Origin: Betaproteobacteria bacterium
GTDB taxonomy: Bacteria; Pseudomonadota; Gammaproteobacteria; Burkholderiales; SG8-39
DNA: 33,994 bases
Reading direction: 5' to 3'
Assembly (NCBI GenBank): GCA_011391185.1
Contig: JAABRB010000003.1
Span: 1 to 33,994, forward strand
Shown here: positions 27,062 to 33,994 of the stretch, in pieces
Numbering within the stretch: position 1 is the stretch's first letter
Layout: every line of letters begins with the position of its first letter
The notes under the pieces: generated by a model
What the model was told of the DNA's origin: nothing
The model's database searches: none
The model's input: only the letters and a program-made list of their open reading frames with translations
Program-made: the position numbers and the translations under genes

Positions 27062-27316
27062 GGCGCGCGCGGGGATCTACAAGGGCAGGTGGGAAGGGAA
27101 GGGTCCCACCCCTTCCCTGGCCCCTTGTTCGTTCCGGGGGGTGAGCCGGGGTTTCGAAGGACGCGCCTGCGCGCGTCCGAGCCGGCGAACGCCCAGCGCG
27201 ATGCAACGCGCCGGGCCGGGAAAGGGGCGTCTCCCCTTGTTCGTACGACCGGGGTTTGCCTTGCACGCTGGATTCGTCGCTCGAAGTCGCCGCGGCCCGC
27301 ACTCTTCACCAGCCGG
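27062..27316. other. lolA-rarA intergenic region with repeat
   Basis: This 255-bp gap interrupts an otherwise compact string. It contains a G/C-tract dyad near 27090-27119, a 12-bp direct repeat (CCCCTTGTTCGT at 27121-27132 and 27233-27244), a second shared word (CCGGGGTTT at 27146-27154 and 27249-27257), and the 56-bp hairpin repeat copy at 27139-27194. No gene was recognised. Confidence 0.75.
27139..27194 (-). repeat. Dispersed 56-bp hairpin repeat, copy A
   Basis: On the minus strand this runs from GGGCGTTCGC to CTCACCC and aligns without gaps to copy B (33291-33346), with 45 of 56 bases identical. Its centre is a perfect stem, GGACGCGC / GCGCGTCC (27159-27166 with 27171-27178, 4-nt loop), followed by CTTCGAAA. 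Confidence 0.85.
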
Positions 27317-27940
27317 TTACCGGTCGCCGATGACGTCGGCGCCCGGGGGCGGGACGAAGCGGAACACACCCGGATCGATGCCGGGCGTGCGGTCCAGGGC
27401 AATGAAACGCAGATCGGTGGTCTGTCCGAAGGCGTCGGTGAGCTCCATACGCTCCAGGCCCGCGGTACCGAAGCCCATGCGGATCCGCTCGAAGTTCGTT
27501 TCCTTGTTGCGCGGCGTGGCGCTCAACCATTCGAGTTCGCCCTCACGACCGTCCTCGCGCAGGACGAACGCCTTCATGGCGTCATTGTTTCCGGCCAATA
27601 GCGCTGCGGGCGTCGCCCCGAGCGCGGCGTCCAGCTTGCGGACGGTGACCTGCTTCAGATCCTCGTCATAGATCCAGATGCGCTCGCCATCGCCGACGAT
27701 GAGCTGCGGATAGGGCTTCGCGTAGCTCCAGCGGAACTTGCCCGGGCGCTGAAACGCGAGCGTGCCGCTCGATTGCTGGATGAGCCGGCGGTTCCGGTCG
27801 TAGATTTTCTGCTCGAACCCGCCGCGCGCGGATTGCGTCTGGCTCATGAACTGCTCGAGGCGATCGATGGCCGCCGCTTCAACGTTCAACGCAAAGGCGC
27901 ACAGGACGCAAAGGATCGCAAAGGAAAAGCGCAAAACCAT
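27317..27940 (-). CDS. lolA: Outer-membrane lipoprotein carrier protein LolA
   Basis: A 207-residue periplasmic chaperone that ferries lipoproteins from LolCDE to LolB. The LolA hallmark 'KFRWSYAKPYPQLIVGDGERIWIYDEDLKQVTVRKLD' is clear, and the C-terminus is complete. From the ATG at 27940 the first 18 residues (MVLRFSFAILCVLCAFAL) form the signal peptide, with cleavage near VEA. These codons coincide exactly with one end of the inverted-repeat element at 27887-28034. An ATG at 28015 in the same frame, with AAAGG 8 nt upstream, would add a very basic 25-residue extension; the 27940 start has no ribosome site, so the true start is open. It follows ftsK by about 100 bp. Confidence 0.93.
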   Translation of the reverse strand: MVLRFSFAILCVLCAFALNVEAAAIDRLEQFMSQTQSARGGFEQKIYDRNRRLIQQSSGTLAFQRPGKFRWSYAKPYPQLIVGDGERIWIYDEDLKQVTVRKLDAALGATPAALLAGNNDAMKAFVLREDGREGELEWLSATPRNKETNFERIRMGFGTAGLERMELTDAFGQTTDLRFIALDRTPGIDPGVFRFVPPPGADVIGDR

Positions 27941-28034
27941 GTGTTGGTTGACTCGCCGTGAACCGCCGGAGCTCTGGAGAATACGCGAGAGACGCCTCAC
28001 ATGTCTCTTCGCCATGCTGTGCGCCTTTGCGTTG
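27887..28034. repeat. 148-bp element with perfect 18-bp inverted ends
   Basis: CAACGCAAAGGCGCACAG at 27887-27904 is exactly inverted at 28017-28034. The left end continues as a series of GCAAAGG-type words (27891-27925). It resembles the widespread 'cgcaaaggcgcaaagg' class of short intergenic repeats. It spans the ftsK-lolA junction and the first 18 codons of lolA. Confidence 0.85.
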
Positions 28035-28042
28035 GCGCTTTA

Positions 28043-30307
28043 CTAAGCCTCGGCCCGGTTCGGCGCAATCACTTCGCGGTTGCCATTCGACTGCATCGGG
28101 GAGACGAGGCCGGCCTGCTCCATCTGCTCGATGAGCCGTGCCGCGCGGTTGTAGCCGATGCGCAGATGCCGCTGGACGAGCGAGATCGACGGGCGGCGTG
28201 TGCGCACGACGATCTCGACCGCCTGGTCGTAGAGCGGATCGGATTCGGCGCCCTCGCCCGCGGCTCCCCCTAGGGCGGCAAGCTCTTCGGGATTCTCGAG
28301 CAGGCCCTCCAGGTAGTCGGGCTTGCCCTGCTGCTTCAGGTAGTCGACCACCTCGTGAACCTCGTGATCGGCCACGAAGGCGCCATGCACCCGCACGGGC
28401 AGGCCGGTGCCGGGCGGGAGATAAAGCATATCGCCCTGGCCGAGCAGCGCCTCGGCGCCGTGCTGGTCGAGAATCGTGCGCGAATCGACCTTCGACGAGA
28501 CCTGGAACGCGATGCGCGTCGGGATGTTCGCCTTGATCAGACCGGTGATCACGTCCACCGACGGGCGCTGGGTGGCAAGGATCAGGTGGATGCCCGATGC
28601 CCGCGCCTTCTGCGCGAGCCGGGCGATCAATTCCTCGACCTTCTTGCCCGCGACCATCATGAGATCGGCGAGCTCGTCGATCACCACGACCACGAAGGGC
28701 AGCTTCTCGAGCGGCACCGGGTTCTCGGTTTCGATCGTCGCCGGGTCCTCGATCTTCTCGCCACGCTTCTCCGCGTCGGCGATCTTGTGGTTGTAGCCGG
28801 AGAGATTCCGCACCCCGAGCCAGGACATCAGCTTGTAGCGGCGCTCCATCTCGCCGATGCACCAGTGCAGCGCGTTGGCGGCCTGCTTCATGTCGATGAC
28901 GACCGGGGCCAGCAGATGCGGAATGTCCTGGTAGATCGACAGCTCGAGCATCTTCGGGTCGATCAGGATCAGCCGCACTTCGCGCGGCTCGCTCTTGTAG
29001 AGGAGCGAGAGGATCATCGCGTTCAGCGCCACGGACTTTCCGGAGCCGGTCGTACCGGCAACCAGCAGGTGCGGCATCTTCGCCAGATCGACCACGACCG
29101 GACTGCCGGCGATGTCCTTGCCGAGCGCGAGCGTGATCGGCGAATGCATCTCGTGATACGGCTGCGAGCCGAGAATCTCGGTGAGCCGCACCGCCTGGCG
29201 CCGCGGATTGGGAATCTCGAGCCCCATGCACGACTTGCCCGGGATGGTCTCGACCACGCGGATCGCGACCACGGAAAGCGCGCGGGCGAGATCCCTCACG
29301 AGATTGACGATCTGGCTCCCCTTGACGCCGACCGCCGGCTCGACCTCGTAGCGGGTGATGACCGGACCCGGGTAGGCGGCAATCACCTTCACCTCGATGC
29401 CGAAGTCCTTCAGCTTCTTCTCGATCAGGCGCGAAGTGAACTCGAGCGTCTCGGCGCTCATCCCCTCCTGGTCCTCGCCGACCTCGTCAAGCAGCGCGAG
29501 CGGCGGCAACGGCGTGTCGGGCAGATCCTGGAAGAGCGGGGCCTGCCGCTCACGGATCACGCGCTCGGATTTCGGAATTTCCAAGACCGGCGCCGCGATG
29601 CGGATCGGCTCATGATCGTCGACCTTGCGCCGCTCGGCTTCGACGATTGCATCGCGCTCGTCTGCGGCAACTTCTCCCAGACGCTCGTCGGCGCGACGCT
29701 CGCGAAGCTCGACCGCCCGGGAATAGACCCACTCGATGCCCGCGCCGATGCGTTCCATCACCGTGAACCAGGACAGCCCCGAAAAGAGCGAAAGCCCGAC
29801 CGCGAAGAAGGTCAGCAGCACGAGCGTCGCCCCGGTAAATCCGAATGTCGCCTGTGCGACGTCGCTGATGGCCGTGCCGAACAGCCCGCCCGGCGCAAGC
29901 GGCAAGCTCGCTTTCATCGACCAGAACCGCAGCGCCTCGATCCCCACGCTGCCGATCAGCATCACGATGAAGCCGCCGAGCGCGACGACAAACGGCCGCC
30001 GATCGCTCAGCGAGCTTCCGTCGAGCCGCCGGTAGCCCCAGATCACTGCATACCCCAGGAGCAGCACCCACCAGAACGCCGAGACGCCGAAGAGATACAG
30101 CATGACGTCCGCGATCCAGGCGCCAAGACGGCCGCCGGCATTGTGAACGCGGTCGGCGGCAACGCTGTGCGACCAGCCGGGGTCACCGCGATTGAAGGTG
30201 ACAAGAATCAGCGCAAGGTAAAGCGCCGCGGCAATGAGCACGAACCAGCGGGATTCGCGCAGGAGCGCGGCGACTTTTCCGGGCAGCGGAGCCTGGCTCG
30301 CTTTCAC
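28043..30307 (-). CDS. ftsK: DNA translocase FtsK
   Basis: A 754-residue septal translocase. Four membrane helices lie at about 22-38, 64-90, 106-124 and 155-178. A short linker (about 190-280, shorter than in E. coli) leads to the motor domain with Walker A GTTGSGKS (418-425), Walker [14 protein letters not shown], and [14 protein letters not shown]. The C-terminal winged-helix gamma domain ([36 protein letters not shown]...) reads polar KOPS sequences and activates XerCD at dif. A GTG start at 30307 is used; no strong ribosome site is visible. It sits between the Crp-family gene (128 bp) and lolA. Confidence 0.97.
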   Translation of the reverse strand: MKASQAPLPGKVAALLRESRWFVLIAAALYLALILVTFNRGDPGWSHSVAADRVHNAGGRLGAWIADVMLYLFGVSAFWWVLLLGYAVIWGYRRLDGSSLSDRRPFVVALGGFIVMLIGSVGIEALRFWSMKASLPLAPGGLFGTAISDVAQATFGFTGATLVLLTFFAVGLSLFSGLSWFTVMERIGAGIEWVYSRAVELRERRADERLGEVAADERDAIVEAERRKVDDHEPIRIAAPVLEIPKSERVIRERQAPLFQDLPDTPLPPLALLDEVGEDQEGMSAETLEFTSRLIEKKLKDFGIEVKVIAAYPGPVITRYEVEPAVGVKGSQIVNLVRDLARALSVVAIRVVETIPGKSCMGLEIPNPRRQAVRLTEILGSQPYHEMHSPITLALGKDIAGSPVVVDLAKMPHLLVAGTTGSGKSVALNAMILSLLYKSEPREVRLILIDPKMLELSIYQDIPHLLAPVVIDMKQAANALHWCIGEMERRYKLMSWLGVRNLSGYNHKIADAEKRGEKIEDPATIETENPVPLEKLPFVVVVIDELADLMMVAGKKVEELIARLAQKARASGIHLILATQRPSVDVITGLIKANIPTRIAFQVSSKVDSRTILDQHGAEALLGQGDMLYLPPGTGLPVRVHGAFVADHEVHEVVDYLKQQGKPDYLEGLLENPEELAALGGAAGEGAESDPLYDQAVEIVVRTRRPSISLVQRHLRIGYNRAARLIEQMEQAGLVSPMQSNGNREVIAPNRAEA

Positions 30308-30435
30308 GTCGAAATCACGTCGAATTCAGACGACGGGAATCCTGCCGGAACGCTTCCGACAGGCACTTCCACGGAGGGATTCTACTCGGCGCGGCGATCC
30401 GGAGCCAGAAGCAGCTTGGCGCCGGCGGCGCATCG

Positions 30436-31119
30436 TCAGGCGCGTGCCTCCTGCACGAGAAGATTGTCGTGCAGGAAAATGGCCCCGGCGCGAACCTCGA
30501 TATAGCCGCTCGTCTGCAGGTCCTTCATCACGCGGCTCACCATCTCCCGGGAGGCGCCGATCATCTTCGCGATGTCCTGCTTGGGCAGCTTCTTCGTGAC
30601 GACCATCTGGCCGTCCACATTCTCGGCCATCTCCATCAGCAATCGCGCGACGCGGCCGTAGACATCCATCAGCGCCAGGCTGCCGATCTTCCGGTCGGCC
30701 TCGCGCAGCCGCTTGACCAGGCCGCGCATGACCCCCATTGCGATGTCGAAATTCTCGGCAAGGCACTTCTTGAAGTCGATCCGGGCGATGGTCAGGAGCT
30801 CGCAAGGCTCGATCGCGATGACGGTCGCCGAGCGGGGCTCATCGTCCACCAGCCCCATTTCACCGAAGAATTCGCCCTGGCCGAGTATTGCCAGGATCAC
30901 CTCGCGGCCCTCGTCGTCGCTCATCATGACCTTCAGCCGGCCCGAGATGACGATATAGAGCGCATCGGTGACATCGCCGGCCGCGATGATCGTCGACCCG
31001 CGCGGGTAGGACTTGCGCCCGACGACCCGCGTGAGCAGGGTCAATTGGGCTTCCGGCAGCACCGCGAAGAGCGGAACGTTGCGAAGCAACAGAGTTGAAA
31101 CACTGGCAGGACCCGCCAT
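30436..31119 (-). CDS. Crp/Fnr-family transcriptional regulator
   Basis: A 227-residue regulator with a cyclic-nucleotide-binding domain (about 15-125). Its pocket, EFFGEMGLVDDEPRSATV (83-100), keeps the Glu and the Arg-Ser-Ala that contact cAMP or c-di-GMP in this family. A C-terminal winged HTH (178-210) has the recognition helix SREMVSRVMKDL, matching the RExVxR pattern of CRP. There are no N-terminal FNR-type cysteines. The ATG at 31119 has a purine-rich GGGAGAG upstream; the frame continues to 31188 without recognisable domain. It stands directly upstream of ftsK and divergent from trxB. Confidence 0.92.
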   Translation of the reverse strand: MAGPASVSTLLLRNVPLFAVLPEAQLTLLTRVVGRKSYPRGSTIIAAGDVTDALYIVISGRLKVMMSDDEGREVILAILGQGEFFGEMGLVDDEPRSATVIAIEPCELLTIARIDFKKCLAENFDIAMGVMRGLVKRLREADRKIGSLALMDVYGRVARLLMEMAENVDGQMVVTKKLPKQDIAKMIGASREMVSRVMKDLQTSGYIEVRAGAIFLHDNLLVQEARA

Positions 31120-32551
<1,432 letters not shown>

Positions 32552-32588
32552 CCCGCTTCCCGGGAACCGGGCCCACGTCGAGGAAGGC

Positions 32589-33143
32589 ATGAAACGCCCG
32601 CGCGAACCCCGCGTCACTGAAGAGGACCGCAATCTTTTCCACGCGGCGGTCCGGGATGCCGTGCCGCTGCGTCCAAGCAATCACCAGACCCGCACGGACC
32701 GACGGACGATGCCACCGGTAGCCGTGCAATCATTGCTGGACGAGCACAATGCGCTCACCGAAAGCATCGCTGCCCCGCTCGACCCGGACGCCGCGCTCGA
32801 GACGGGCGACGAAGCGAGCTACGTTCAGGCCGGCGTGTCGCGCCAGGCTTTGCGCAAGATGCGCCGTGGCCACTGGGTCGTCCAGGCGGAGCTGGATCTG
32901 CACGGCATGCGGCAACCGGAGGCCCACTTGGCACTCAACGAATTCCTGGGCGGCTGCCTGCGACGCGGCCAGCGCTGCGTGCGCGTGGTGCACGGCAAGG
33001 GGCTCGGCTCGGTGAATCGCGAGCCGGTGCTCAAGAACAGGGTTCGCGGATGGCTGGCACGCCGCTCGGAAGTGCTGGCGTTCTGCCAGGCGCCCGCGAC
33101 ACAGGGCGGCGGCGGCGCGTTACTCGTGCTTCTGCGAGGGTAG
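32589..33143 (+). CDS. Smr-domain protein
   Basis: A 184-residue stand-alone Smr (small MutS-related) protein. The charged N-terminal part (1-95) includes 'VSRQALRKMRRGHWVVQAELDLHG', the lead-in seen in proteobacterial YdaL/YfcN-type proteins. The Smr domain has LDLHG (102-106), HGKG (135-138) and the closing 'CQAPATQGGGGALLVLLR'. Such domains are nicking endonucleases or RNA-binding modules; the YfcN/SmrB group cleaves mRNA at collided ribosomes, but its assignment here is uncertain. The ATG at 32589 has GAGGAAGG directly upstream. Confidence 0.92.
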   Translation: MKRPREPRVTEEDRNLFHAAVRDAVPLRPSNHQTRTDRRTMPPVAVQSLLDEHNALTESIAAPLDPDAALETGDEASYVQAGVSRQALRKMRRGHWVVQAELDLHGMRQPEAHLALNEFLGGCLRRGQRCVRVVHGKGLGSVNREPVLKNRVRGWLARRSEVLAFCQAPATQGGGGALLVLLRG

Positions 33144-33371
33144 CGCCTGATTTGTTGTTTGTGATTTCCCCTCCTTTTCAAGGAGGGGTGCCTGCGAAGC
33201 AGGCGGGGTGGTTGCAGCTTCGATCAAACTACCACACATCACCCGGCCGCCTTCGGCGGCACCCCGCCCGGCCCGAAGCGGGGACGCGTCGGGCGTTCGC
33301 AGCCTCGCACGTGCGAAAGCACGTGCTTCGAAATCCCTCCTCACCCTCGGAGAGGAGGGGAAGAACACATT
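33144..33371. other. Hairpin-rich repeat region between smr and the P-II gene
   Basis: This gap between converging genes is almost filled by a mosaic of perfect stem-loops. They are CCCCTCCTT/AAGGAGGGG (33168-33188), GCCTGC/GCAGGC (33190-33204), GCCGCC/GGCGGC (33246-33260), GCACGTGC/GCACGTGC (33307-33326) and CCCTCCTC/GAGGAGGG (33335-33359). It looks like a composite intergenic repeat rather than a gene, and could also serve as a terminator for both flanking genes. Confidence 0.8.
33291..33346 (+). repeat. Dispersed 56-bp hairpin repeat, copy B
   Basis: This is the same core as copy A (27139-27194), on the opposite strand. The central stem is GCACGTGC / GCACGTGC with a GAAA tetraloop, followed by CTTCGAAA. 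Both stem differences from copy A are compensated on the other arm. Confidence 0.85.

Positions 33372-33994
<623 letters not shown>

Noticed and set aside
28355..30505. Long plus-strand open frame (716 codons) opposite ftsK
   Set aside because: It is antisense to a fully conserved FtsK and its composition (many His, Arg and Asp) is typical of a high-GC shadow.

Overview
The window is high-GC, gene-dense bacterial chromosome, most likely from a betaproteobacterium of the Burkholderiales type. This rests on the conserved block trxB / (regulator) / ftsK-lolA-rarA-serS with smr and a P-II gene beside it, the high GC, and the mix of aromatic-degradation and NitT/TauT transport genes. The placement is inferred from gene order and protein motifs only. 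There is no phage, plasmid, IS or CRISPR signature.

Region 1 (1-7882, all minus strand) is one long catabolic operon, read from about 7846 toward 1. Its order is Rieske ferredoxin, NitT/TauT-type ABC importer (ATPase, binding protein, permease), a small recombinase-like helix-turn-helix protein, Rieske oxygenase alpha subunit, short-chain dehydrogenase, cupin, alpha/beta hydrolase, IclR regulator, and a TPP-dependent enzyme cut by the window edge. A TTGACA promoter and IclR-like palindromes precede the first gene. The simplest reading is that an imported aromatic or related acid is hydroxylated, dehydrogenated, cleaved and processed, with IclR autoregulation. The substrate cannot be named from sequence, and no oxygenase reductase is visible here.

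Region 2 (7930-11030) holds a hemerythrin-like protein, a PanE-like reductase behind a promoter that overlaps a perfect palindrome, and an exported HELAH metallopeptidase. Region 3 (11040-17567, minus) is a Bat-type operon: MoxR ATPase, DUF58, DUF4381, BatA, a BatB-BatC fusion and BatD. Four of its five junctions are 4-nt stop/start overlaps. Region 4 (17672-21048) has a dienelactone hydrolase, a divergent exported protein with two c-type heme motifs, hairpins, and tRNA-Ser(CGA).

Region 5 (21133-31119, minus) is the housekeeping string crp/fnr-ftsK-lolA-rarA-serS, followed by the 5-oxoprolinase genes pxpB-pxpC-pxpA and a thioesterase-like gene. Two kinds of repeat interrupt it. A 148-bp element with perfect 18-bp inverted ends supplies the start region and signal peptide of LolA. 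A 56-bp hairpin repeat lies between lolA and rarA, and a second copy sits between smr and glnB. Region 6 (31589-33994) has trxB and smr on the plus strand, the P-II gene on the minus strand, and the start of a FemAB-like acyltransferase gene at the right edge.

The strongest leads are the uncharacterised Rieske operon with its operator, the dispersed repeat with compensated stem changes, and the LolA signal peptide that lies inside a repeat.
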